From Xanthomonas cassavae CFBP 4642 (GTDB lineage: Bacteria; Pseudomonadota; Gammaproteobacteria; Xanthomonadales; Xanthomonadaceae), in NCBI RefSeq assembly GCF_000454545.1, contig NZ_CM002139.1, positions 4,152,177 to 4,174,844 on the forward strand: a stretch of 22,668 nt of DNA, given 5' to 3'. The position numbers were made by a program, and so were the translations under genes. Shown in pieces: positions 1 to 6,873 of the stretch (position 1 is the stretch's first letter; the number at the start of each line of letters is the position of its first letter). The notes under the pieces were generated by a model. That model made no database searches. It had not been told where the DNA came from and saw only the letters and a list, made by a program, of their open reading frames with translations.

Positions 1-41
1 ACGGCGATGATCTGGCTGTCGGTAAAGCGGGACTTCTTCAT
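1..41 (-). CDS. IS3-family transposase OrfA, 5' fragment
   Basis: The minus strand opens with ATG at 39-41 and reads [14 protein letters not shown] before running off the window. This matches the very conserved start of OrfA proteins of IS3-family (IS407-like) elements, the small helix-turn-helix protein made upstream of the frameshifted OrfB integrase. A strong ribosome binding site (GAGGAGG) lies a few bases upstream at about 44-52. Only 13 complete codons are visible, so whether the element is intact cannot be judged. The family call rests on this short but characteristic N-terminus. Confidence 0.72.
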   Translation of the reverse strand, partial: MKKSRFTDSQIIA

Positions 42-110
42 GGAACCTCCTCGGGAAAGGGTACGAGAAAATTCCACTTCTGGCGTCTGCTAATGGGCGG
101 GGGGATTACC
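1..110 (-). mobile_element. IS3-family insertion sequence, left-edge fragment
   Basis: The orfA start and about 60-70 bases of leader belong to an insertion sequence whose body lies outside the window. The outer end is uncertain. On the minus strand a C-rich tract (GGTAATCCCCCCGCCCATTA) at about 91-110 looks like a terminal inverted repeat. The other end and the target duplication cannot be seen, so the boundary is an estimate. Confidence 0.5.
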
Positions 111-221
111 CTCTGGTTTCGTTAAGCCTGGAGTGATCCAGTTGGCAAACCGTTCACCTGGACCATCAGAGGATGACCTCGCCGCGGCCCCGACCGCCTT
201 CAGAACATCCGGAGACACCTC

Positions 222-704
222 ATGAAGACCCGACTGCTCGTTATCGGCCTGGCTGCAACTGCGACCCTGGTCGGCTGCGCCACGTCCCAGCCCCAGTACG
301 GCAGCTACCGCGGCGACCGTGGTTATGACCAGGGGTATTCGCAGCAGGCCCCGCGTTGCGTGGACTGCGGCATCGTCACCCGCATCGATGAAGTCGGCCC
401 CACCCGCACCGCACCTACCGGCACCGGCGCCGTGCTCGGCGGCATCGTCGGCGCAGTGGCCGGCCGCCAGATTTCCAAGGAAACCGGCGGCAGCAAGGGC
501 AACAAGAATGTGTCGGCCGTGGCCGGCGCCGCGGCTGGTGCGCTGGCCGGCAACGCCATCCAGAACAATGTCACCAGCGACAGCTTCGATGTGCAGGTGC
601 GCATGGACGACGGCCGGGTGATCGTGGTGAACCAGCGCGACCTGGCCGGCGTGCGCGAGAACGCATACGTGCGCGTGGTCAACGGACGGGTGGTGTTGCG
701 CTGA
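222..704 (+). CDS. Glycine-zipper 2TM domain lipoprotein (SlyB-like)
   Basis: This is a 160-residue envelope lipoprotein. A type II signal peptide (about residues 1-18) ends in the lipobox LVGC with the acylated cysteine at C19. A Tyr/Gly/Gln-rich linker and a CVDC pair (C46, C49) follow. Residues 67-115 then hold two glycine-zipper hairpins (GAVLGGIVGAVAG and AVAGAAAGALAG), typical of the Rick_17kDa/SlyB outer-membrane family. The C-terminal 40 residues form a small beta-rich domain. GGAGA at 211-215 supports the ATG at 222. The family is tied to envelope stability, but the precise role is unknown. The gene stands alone between the IS fragment and a convergent cold-shock gene. Confidence 0.85.
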   Translation: MKTRLLVIGLAATATLVGCATSQPQYGSYRGDRGYDQGYSQQAPRCVDCGIVTRIDEVGPTRTAPTGTGAVLGGIVGAVAGRQISKETGGSKGNKNVSAVAGAAAGALAGNAIQNNVTSDSFDVQVRMDDGRVIVVNQRDLAGVRENAYVRVVNGRVVLR

Positions 705-723
705 TCAGCGCACCACGCATCTG

Positions 724-767
724 GCAGACAGCAGAAAGGCCCGGTGACGGGCCTTTCTGCTGTCTGC
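724..767. terminator. Bidirectional terminator, perfect 20-bp stem
   Basis: Two perfectly complementary 20-base arms (724-743 and 748-767) are separated by a GTGA loop. The hairpin lies between the convergent lipoprotein and cold-shock genes. There is no long T run on either side, but the stem is strong and its AGAAAGG/CCTTTCT section gives a pyrimidine-rich arm in both directions. It probably ends transcripts from both genes. Confidence 0.8.
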
Positions 768-791
768 ACAGTGTGCCGATGCTGCGGCCGA

Positions 792-1007
792 TCAGACCAC
801 CTGCACGGCATCGGCCTGCAGGCCCTTCTGGCCCTGCACGACGGTGAAGCTGACCTTCTGGCCTTCCTTGAGGCTCTTGAAGCCCTGGATCTGGATCGCA
901 CGGAAATGGACGAAGACGTCTTCGCCGTTTTCGCGACTGATGAATCCAAAGCCCTTGGCATCGTTGAACCACTTCACGACACCATTCTCGCGTTCGATGT
1001 TGGACAT
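792..1007 (-). CDS. Cold-shock domain protein (CspA family)
   Basis: This is a 71-residue single cold-shock domain, a five-stranded OB-fold that binds single-stranded RNA and DNA and acts as an RNA chaperone. RNP1 (KGFGFI, residues 18-23) and RNP2 (VFVHF, 31-35) are intact, and the N-terminal VKWFN motif is present. The residue after RNP2 is Arg (FRAI) rather than the Ser of E. coli CspA, a variant I associate with xanthomonads. A GGGAG ribosome binding site lies about 10 bases before the ATG. The roughly 230-bp gap to the divergent DUF456 gene leaves room for a long 5' leader, as in cold-inducible csp genes. The sequence alone does not show whether this copy is cold-induced. Confidence 0.93.
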   Translation of the reverse strand: MSNIERENGVVKWFNDAKGFGFISRENGEDVFVHFRAIQIQGFKSLKEGQKVSFTVVQGQKGLQADAVQVV

Positions 1008-1235
1008 CTCGACTGACTCCCTACGACACTGTGATGGACTGGCGGTGGTGGCTGTGATTGCAAGGAGGAAGCGAGGTACAAGGATGTAGCGGATCGGAGG
1101 ATCTACCGCATCAGGCCACGATTCACGGTGACCTTTGCAAACAGCAGCGGCTGCAACTTAACCCGCACAAAATGAATTTTCAAGCACCCCTTGCGTATTT
1201 CCGTCAAGCCTGAAATAGGACATTTCTAAATCATC

Positions 1236-1721
1236 ATGGACACGACTGTCGTCTACTACGCATTGGCTGGAGCGCTGGTGTTGATCGGCCTGGCCGGGGT
1301 CATCCTGCCGGCCCTTCCGGGCCTGCCACTGGTGTTTGCCGGGCTGCAGCTCGCGGCCTGGGCCGATGGGTTCACCCACGTGGGATGGGTCGCGCTGGTG
1401 ATCCTGGGGGCGATCACCGCACTGTCGTTGCTGATCGACTTTCTGGCCACCGTCTATGGCGCCAAGCGCGTGGGCGCCAGCAAGATGGCGTTGTGGGGAT
1501 CGGTGGTCGGCGCCATCGCCGGCATGTTCTTCATGCCGATCGGCCTGTTCGTCGGCCCGTTCGCCGGCGCCTGGATCGGCGAGTACTACCAGACCCGCAA
1601 GACCGATCAGGCCACAAAAGTGGGCATCGGCACCTGGCTGGGCATCGTGCTGGGCACGGCGACCAAGCTGGCGTTGGGCCTGTGCATGCTGGGCGTGTTC
1701 GCGATCGCATGGTTCTTCTGA
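1236..1721 (+). CDS. DUF456 family membrane protein
   Basis: This 161-residue, very hydrophobic protein is predicted to lie in the inner membrane. It has about four to six membrane segments, at residues 5-25, 28-45, 48-72, 85-115 (Gly-rich) and 130-160. The motif LPALPGLPLVFAG near residue 26 and the Gly-rich second half (GAKRVGASK, then GPFAGAWIGEY) match DUF456, a family of unknown function and about this length. The only upstream Shine-Dalgarno candidate is a distant AGGA at 1217-1220, but the ATG starts right at the conserved N-terminus. It is divergent from the csp gene and 219 bases upstream of pldA, so it is probably its own transcription unit. Confidence 0.82.
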   Translation: MDTTVVYYALAGALVLIGLAGVILPALPGLPLVFAGLQLAAWADGFTHVGWVALVILGAITALSLLIDFLATVYGAKRVGASKMALWGSVVGAIAGMFFMPIGLFVGPFAGAWIGEYYQTRKTDQATKVGIGTWLGIVLGTATKLALGLCMLGVFAIAWFF

Positions 1722-1940
1722 ATCACCGCGCTTCCGAGCCTGGCTCTTCGATATCAAAGAGCGATCGCAGCAGACGCATCGGCAGATGCCCGTCATACAC
1801 AGTGCGGCGCGATGCAATGAGTGGCGCACTGCGTTCCCCGCCGCATGTTATGCCACCGTGTACACACGGCGTATGCAGACGCGACCGTTAAGCTGCGCAT
1901 CTTCGCGCCGGCCTGGCGCCCTCACTTCGGCCAGACCGCA

Positions 1941-3074
1941 ATGTCCACGCACCGTACCCGACCCTTGATGTTGATTGCCCTGGCCGCTGCGCCATTGGCA
2001 CACGCGCAGGAAATCGCACCGCAACCCGCCTCGCCGCAGGCCTGCACCTCGGTGACCTCGGATGCGGCGCGCCTGGCCTGTTACGACCGGGCGCTGGGCC
2101 ATACCCCGCAAGCCGTGCAGCAAGCAGACGCCGCCGCACAACTGGCCAAGCAGGCCGCCGCCAAGCCCGACGACGCCCGCACGCTCAGCCGCGTGGGCGA
2201 TTTCTTCCGCGCCGATGGCCAGGACCCGTCGAAGGAAGAAGCCGTGGCCAATGCCGGGCGCGGCTCGTTGCTGGACCGCCGCTGGGAACTGGCCAAGGAT
2301 TCCAAGCTGGGCACTTTCCAGCTGCGCGGCTACAAACCGGTGTACCTGCTGCCTGCGTTCTGGACCAGCGACACCAACCGCACCCCGCAGTCGCCGAATC
2401 CGGCCAACTCGGTGTCCACGCCGCAGCAACTGGACAGTGCGGAACTGAAGTTCCAGCTCAGCTTCAAGACCAAGGTGGCCGAGGACCTGTTCGGCGACAA
2501 CGGCGACATCTGGATGGGCTACACCCAGAGCTCGCGCTGGCAGGCCTACAACTCCGAGGCCTCGCGCCCCTTCCGCGAGACCAACTACGAACCCGAAGCG
2601 ATGCTGGTGTTCCGCAACAACTACAGCATCTTCGGCTGGAAGGGCCGCATGAGCGGCATCAGCCTCAACCACATGTCCAACGGCCGCGCCGACCCGCTGT
2701 CGCGCTCGTGGAACCGGGTGATCCTCAACATCGGGCTGGATCGCGAGAACTGGGCATTGACCCTGCGCCCGTGGTTCCGCATCAAGGAAGACCGTGCCGA
2801 CGACAACAATCCGGACATCGAGGATTACATGGGCCGCGGCGATGCCACCCTGGTCTACAACAAGAACGGCCACGAAGTGGCGCTGATCGCGCGCCACTCG
2901 CTGCGCGGTGGCGACCGCTCGCACGGCTCGTTGCAGGTGGACTACGGGTTTCCGATCACCAATCTGCTGCGCGGCCACGTGCAGGTGTTCGATGGCTACG
3001 GCGAAAGCCTGATCGACCACAACCACAAGGCCACCTACATCGGCCTGGGCGTGTCGTTGCTGGAGTGGTTCTAA
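1941..3074 (+). CDS. pldA: Outer-membrane phospholipase A (PldA/OmpLA)
   Basis: This 377-residue calcium-dependent phospholipase A1/A2 of the outer membrane hydrolyses surface-exposed phospholipids and helps keep membrane asymmetry. An N-terminal signal peptide ends at about AHAQ (residue 23). A cysteine-bracketed segment ending RLACYD follows, and then the 12-stranded barrel. The catalytic triad is visible in NHMSNGR...SRSWN as H244, S246 and N258, with the same spacing as H142/S144/N156 of E. coli OmpLA. The upstream motifs GYTQSSRWQ and PFRETNYEPE are also conserved. The frame stays open 40 codons further upstream, but the ATG at 1941 gives the signal peptide and is preferred, although no strong ribosome binding site precedes it. 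A strong terminator follows. Confidence 0.93.
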   Translation: MSTHRTRPLMLIALAAAPLAHAQEIAPQPASPQACTSVTSDAARLACYDRALGHTPQAVQQADAAAQLAKQAAAKPDDARTLSRVGDFFRADGQDPSKEEAVANAGRGSLLDRRWELAKDSKLGTFQLRGYKPVYLLPAFWTSDTNRTPQSPNPANSVSTPQQLDSAELKFQLSFKTKVAEDLFGDNGDIWMGYTQSSRWQAYNSEASRPFRETNYEPEAMLVFRNNYSIFGWKGRMSGISLNHMSNGRADPLSRSWNRVILNIGLDRENWALTLRPWFRIKEDRADDNNPDIEDYMGRGDATLVYNKNGHEVALIARHSLRGGDRSHGSLQVDYGFPITNLLRGHVQVFDGYGESLIDHNHKATYIGLGVSLLEWF

Positions 3075-3114
3075 GCACATCGCACCGCTGCGCTGAGCAA
3101 CGTCGAGACCATTG

Positions 3115-3146
3115 AAAAGCCGGCATGCGCGCATGCCGGCTTTTTT
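3115..3146 (+). terminator. Rho-independent terminator after pldA
   Basis: The palindrome AAAAGCCGGCATGCG/CGCATGCCGGCTTTT (3115-3144) is followed by further Ts, about 40 bases after the pldA stop. The A tract on one side and T tract on the other would let it work on both strands. Confidence 0.9.
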
Positions 3147-3351
3147 GCGTCCCGATTGCAGGCCTGGAGCGGTAGACGTGGCAGGCAGTCGTCAGCTCGG
3201 CGCGCAGGAATTGCAGTGCGTGCCGATTCCGGACACGGCCCACGCCTGCCTGGCGGTAAACGCAGCAGCTTGATAGCCGCTTCAGGTTCCGCAGCGCTGA
3301 CGATCACGCTGCCCCGCACATATATAAGCTGCTCCGCACACTCCCCACATA

Positions 3352-3389
3352 TAAAAAAGACAGCGCAGGCGACCGACCTGCGCTGTCTT
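3352..3389 (-). terminator. Rho-independent terminator after the carbonic anhydrase gene
   Basis: On the minus strand an 11-bp stem (GACAGCGCAGG at 3359-3369 pairing with 3377-3387, 7-base loop) is followed by a run of Ts (the A run at 3353-3358 on the plus strand). It lies about 25 bases after the carbonic anhydrase stop codon. Confidence 0.88.
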
Positions 3390-3411
3390 CATGAAGCGGT
3401 TTTGGCAGCGA

Positions 3412-4125
3412 TCAGACGTCGAAGAAATCGACCTTGCCATCCTTCAAGGTGTAGTACGCACCGACAACGCGGACGTTGCCCGCGCGCAGCGGTTCGAGCA
3501 GCGCCGGTTCGGAGGCGCCGCGCAGGCGGTCGACGGTGCGCTTGACGTTGGCCTTGACCGAGGCGGCCAGCAGATCGTCGCCGCCCTTGGCCTTGGCGGT
3601 CAGCACGGCCGGGACGATCGGCTCGATCATCGCGCCGATCGCGCCCGGGAAGAATGCGTTCTTTTCCACCACCGACACCGCCGCGGCGACGGCGCCACAG
3701 CTCTCGTGGCCCATCACCACCACCAGCGGCACGCCGAGCTGGCTCACCGCATATTCGATCGAGCCCAATGCCGTGGTGTCGACGGTATTGCCGGCGTTGC
3801 GGACGATGAACATCTCGCCCAGGCCGCGCCCGAACAGCAGCTCCGGCGGCACGCGCGAATCCGAGCACGACACCAGAATCACGAACGGGGTCTGCCCCAG
3901 CGCCAGTTCCAGACGGCGCTTGCTGTCGGAAATGACCTTCTTGGGGCGGTTTTCCACGAAGGCGGCGTTGCCGTCACGCAGCACCTGCAATGCCTGCTCG
4001 GCATTGAGATCGGTCTTCTTCGACGGCGCCGCGCCTACGGCGAACGGCAGTGACGCGGCGGCGGCCGCGATCGGCGCACAACAGGCACATTGCAGCAGTT
4101 TTCGACGAGATGCGGAATGCGACAT
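3412..4125 (-). CDS. Beta-class carbonic anhydrase with Tat signal
   Basis: This 237-residue zinc enzyme interconverts CO2 and bicarbonate. The beta-class ligands are present as CSDSR (C87, D89, R91) and HESC (H140, C143), so the zinc would sit on C87, H140 and C143 with the D89/R91 dyad intact. The N-terminus carries a twin-arginine signal (SRRKLL at residues 6-11, then a Cys/Ala-rich hydrophobic stretch ending about GAA at 31-33). This suggests the folded enzyme is exported to the periplasm, whereas most beta-class enzymes are cytoplasmic. The ATG at 4125 is needed for the Tat motif and has AGCAGGGG upstream. It appears monocistronic with its own terminator. Confidence 0.92.
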   Translation of the reverse strand: MSHSASRRKLLQCACCAPIAAAAASLPFAVGAAPSKKTDLNAEQALQVLRDGNAAFVENRPKKVISDSKRRLELALGQTPFVILVSCSDSRVPPELLFGRGLGEMFIVRNAGNTVDTTALGSIEYAVSQLGVPLVVVMGHESCGAVAAAVSVVEKNAFFPGAIGAMIEPIVPAVLTAKAKGGDDLLAASVKANVKRTVDRLRGASEPALLEPLRAGNVRVVGAYYTLKDGKVDFFDV

Positions 4126-4237
4126 GGACGAGCCCCTGCTCTCTGATTGGTGCCGCGATCGTACTATGTGACTTGACGCGCAGAACGACTCATCTGGAGA
4201 TGATGCGCACAGAAATTCGCTGCCGCGCGCTGCCGGT

Positions 4238-4873
4238 TCAGGTCCAGTCCGTCAGGCCCTCGCGGCGATAGGTTTCCTGAAATGCCGGGCGGGCTTTCAT
4301 ACGCTGCGCATGCGCCTGCAGCGCAGGCCAGGTGTCGGTTGGCCGGGGCATGTTGCGCGACCAGCGCATCAACATGGTGAGCATGAAGTCGGCTGCCGAC
4401 AGCTGCTGGCCCAGCAGGTACGGGCCGTGCGCCTGCAGCTGCGCATCTACCTGCGCCCAGGCCGCTTCCAGCCTGGCGCGTGCCTGCGCCTGCGCAGCAT
4501 CGGCATGCGCGGCACCGGCCGGCTCGTCGGGGTAGAACCAGGCCCGGTACGCCGGCTGCAAGGTGTTGGCGCAGAAGAACATCCACCTGTAATACGCCGC
4601 GCGCTCGGGCGTGGCGACCGGCGGCGCCAGCCCGGCTTGCGGGTACAGGTCGGCCAGGTGCAAGACAATCGCCGCCGCTTCGGTCAGCACCTGCCCGTCC
4701 AGCACCAGGGTCGGCACCACGCCGGCCGGATTGAGCGCCAGATACTGCGGCGATTTCTGCTCGGCGCGTTCGAAATCCAGCGGATGCAGTACGTGCGGTA
4801 CGTCGAGCTCGATCAGCAGCCAGTGCACGACCAGGGCGGCAGTGCTGGGGGTGTGGTACAGCGTGGCGCTCAT
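4238..4873 (-). CDS. Glutathione S-transferase family protein
   Basis: This 211-residue cytoplasmic protein has the two-domain GST layout: a thioredoxin-fold N-terminal half (residues 1-80) and an all-helical C-terminal half. The glutathione site is recognisable as GVVPTL (cis-Pro at P54) and LTEAAAI (E65), and NPAGVVP is typical of theta/beta-like bacterial GSTs. The catalytic residue near the N-terminus is probably a Ser or Thr of YHTPST rather than Tyr or Cys. The substrate cannot be predicted; detoxification by glutathione conjugation is the family role. AGGAA ahead of the ATG at 4873 decides the start, although the frame is open upstream. Fumarase lies 262 bases upstream on the same strand. 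Confidence 0.88.
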   Translation of the reverse strand: MSATLYHTPSTAALVVHWLLIELDVPHVLHPLDFERAEQKSPQYLALNPAGVVPTLVLDGQVLTEAAAIVLHLADLYPQAGLAPPVATPERAAYYRWMFFCANTLQPAYRAWFYPDEPAGAAHADAAQAQARARLEAAWAQVDAQLQAHGPYLLGQQLSAADFMLTMLMRWSRNMPRPTDTWPALQAHAQRMKARPAFQETYRREGLTDWT

Positions 4874-4974
4874 ACGGGTTCCTGAGTCGGTTGGTGCAGG
4901 CGAGCCTGCGTGGTTCACAGCGATTGTCCTCGCCCTGGTGGATGCCATCGAAGACCCGCGCGGGGGCAGTTGGC

Positions 4975-5008
4975 CCGCTGCGACGGATTCCGTACATCGT
5001 CGCAGCGG
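4975..5008. repeat. 11-bp inverted repeat upstream of the GST gene
   Basis: Arms CCGCTGCGACG (4975-4985) and CGTCGCAGCGG (4998-5008) are perfectly complementary around a 12-base loop. The repeat lies about 100-135 bases upstream of the GST start and downstream of fumarase. It has no T tract. It could be an operator for the GST promoter or a weak terminator for fumarase. Confidence 0.45.
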
Positions 5009-5135
5009 TTGCAGCGCGGCGCCACCGCGGCGCTGCACCTGCGCTCGCCGGCCCGGTCGGCGCGGCATTGCCTGGCACCCTGGTTGCACTGCGCGATGCA
5101 ACGGCCCGCCACTGCGGGCCCGCTGGCTAGCGCCC

Positions 5136-6653
5136 TTATTCCACCACCACCGGGATCTTGCCGATGCGCGATTGCCACTGCCGCGGGCCGGTCTTGTGCA
5201 CCGACTCGCCGGTGGAATCCACCGCCACGGTGACCGGCATGTCCTTGACCTCGAATTCGTAGATCGCCTCCATGCCCAGGTCTTCGAATGCCAGCACGCG
5301 TGCGGCCTTGATCGCCTTGGACACCAGGTACGCCGAGCCGCCGACCGCCATCAGGTACACGGCCTTGTTGTCGCGAATCGCCTCGATCGCCGCATCGCCA
5401 CGCTCGGACTTGCCGACCATGCCCAGCAGCCCGGTCTGTTCCAGCATCTGGCGGGTGAACTTGTCCATGCGCGTAGCGGTGGTCGGGCCTGCCGGGCCCA
5501 CCACTTCATCGCGCACCGGGTCGACCGGGCCGACGTAGTAGATGAAGCGGTTGGTGAAGTCGACCGGCAGGGTTTCGCCCTTGTTGAGCATGTCGATCAT
5601 GCGCTTGTGCGCAGCGTCGCGGCCGGTCAGCAGCTTGCCGTTGAGCAGGATCACTTCGCCCGGCTTGAAGCTGGCGACTTCTTCGCGGGTGATGGTGTCC
5701 AGGTTCACCCGGCGCGCGTTGGTCGGGTTGTAGGTGAGCTTGGGCCAGTCTTCCAGCGACGGCGGGTCCAGCATCACCGGGCCGCTGCCGTCCAGGGTGA
5801 AGTGGGCGTGGCGAGTGGCGGCGCAATTGGGGATCAAGGCCACCGGCAGGTTGGCGGCATGGGTCGGATAATCCTTGACCTTGATGTCCAGCACCGTGGT
5901 CAGGCCGCCCAGGCCCTGTGCGCCGATACCGAGCGCGTTGACCTTTTCGTACAGCTCCAGGCGCAGCTCTTCGGCGCGATTGGAAGCGCCGCGCGCCTGC
6001 AGGTCGACGATGTCGATCGGCTCCATCAACGCTTCCTTGGCCAACAGCATCGCCTTTTCGGCGGTGCCACCGATACCGATGCCGAGCATGCCCGGCGGGC
6101 ACCAGCCGGCGCCCATGGTCGGCACGGTCTTGAGCACCCAGTCGATGATCGAGTCGGACGGGTTGAGCATGGCGAACTTGCTCTTGGCTTCCGACCCGCC
6201 CCCCTTGGCGGCGACGATCACTTCCACATGGTGGCCGGGCACGATCTTGGTGTTGACCACTGCCGGGGTGTTGTCGCGGGTGTTGGCGCGTTTGCCGGCC
6301 GGATCGGCCAGCACGCTGGCGCGCAGCTTGTTGTCGGGGTGGTTGTAGGCGCGGCGCACGCCTTCGTTGACCATGTCTTCCACGCCCATCGTCGCGTCGT
6401 CCCAGCGCACGTTCATGCCGATGTCCAGGAACACGGTGACGATGCCGGTGTCCTGGCAGATCGGGCGGTGGCCTTCGGCGCACATGCGCGAATTGATCAG
6501 GATCTGCGCAATGGCGTCCTTGGCGGCTGGCGATTCTTCGCGCTCGTAAGCGGCGGACAGATTCTTGATGTAGTCGACCGGGTGGTAGTAGCTGATGTAC
6601 TGCAGCGCATCGGCGACGGACTGGATGAGGTCTTCCTGCTTGATCGAGGTCAC
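5136..6653 (-). CDS. fumA: Fumarate hydratase, class I (iron-sulfur)
   Basis: This 505-residue oxygen-sensitive [4Fe-4S] fumarase interconverts fumarate and malate in the TCA cycle. Three cluster cysteines are recognisable: C66 in RPICQDTG, C185 in GAGWCPPGMLGIG and C277 in IPNCAATRHAHF. Their spacing closely matches C105, C224 and C318 of E. coli FumA. The length (about 500-550) is normal and both the alpha and beta regions are fused in one chain. The frame continues far upstream with no similarity to the family, so the GTG at 6653 (reading MTSIKQEDLIQSV) is taken as the start. Its ribosome binding site is weak. It is divergent from an ABC transporter across a 220-bp gap that must hold both promoters. 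Confidence 0.95.
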   Translation of the reverse strand: MTSIKQEDLIQSVADALQYISYYHPVDYIKNLSAAYEREESPAAKDAIAQILINSRMCAEGHRPICQDTGIVTVFLDIGMNVRWDDATMGVEDMVNEGVRRAYNHPDNKLRASVLADPAGKRANTRDNTPAVVNTKIVPGHHVEVIVAAKGGGSEAKSKFAMLNPSDSIIDWVLKTVPTMGAGWCPPGMLGIGIGGTAEKAMLLAKEALMEPIDIVDLQARGASNRAEELRLELYEKVNALGIGAQGLGGLTTVLDIKVKDYPTHAANLPVALIPNCAATRHAHFTLDGSGPVMLDPPSLEDWPKLTYNPTNARRVNLDTITREEVASFKPGEVILLNGKLLTGRDAAHKRMIDMLNKGETLPVDFTNRFIYYVGPVDPVRDEVVGPAGPTTATRMDKFTRQMLEQTGLLGMVGKSERGDAAIEAIRDNKAVYLMAVGGSAYLVSKAIKAARVLAFEDLGMEAIYEFEVKDMPVTVAVDSTGESVHKTGPRQWQSRIGKIPVVVE

Positions 6654-6873
6654 GGCTGGCTCTACGGCTGGCGGGGGGCAATCCGGGCATTTTAGAGCAA
6701 ACCGCCGGCCAGACCGGCGCGGCCGCGGGAAGGCTGCGCTGCGAAAGGGCGCGCTATGGCGTTGCCCTGCGCCCATCGCCCTGCCAGACCATGGGCCGGG
6801 CAGGCCTGCCCGGCGGCGACCAGCTCTCCCGGCAACGCCCAACACTCCCGGCGCACGCTCCGCCCGGCACACT

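Noticed and set aside
3300..3356. Repeated CCCCGCACATATATA / CCCCACATATA segments
   Set aside because: There are only two imperfect short copies next to a terminator. They are not enough to call a repeat element or a regulatory site.
5103..5120. GGCCCGC/GCGGGCC hairpin downstream of fumarase
   Set aside because: The 7-bp stem has no T tract. It may be a weak terminator but cannot be separated from chance in such GC-rich sequence.
4611..6695. Long plus-strand open frame of about 690 codons
   Set aside because: It is antisense to the GST and fumarase genes, with His/Val/Arg-rich low-similarity translation. It is a GC-rich shadow frame, not a gene.
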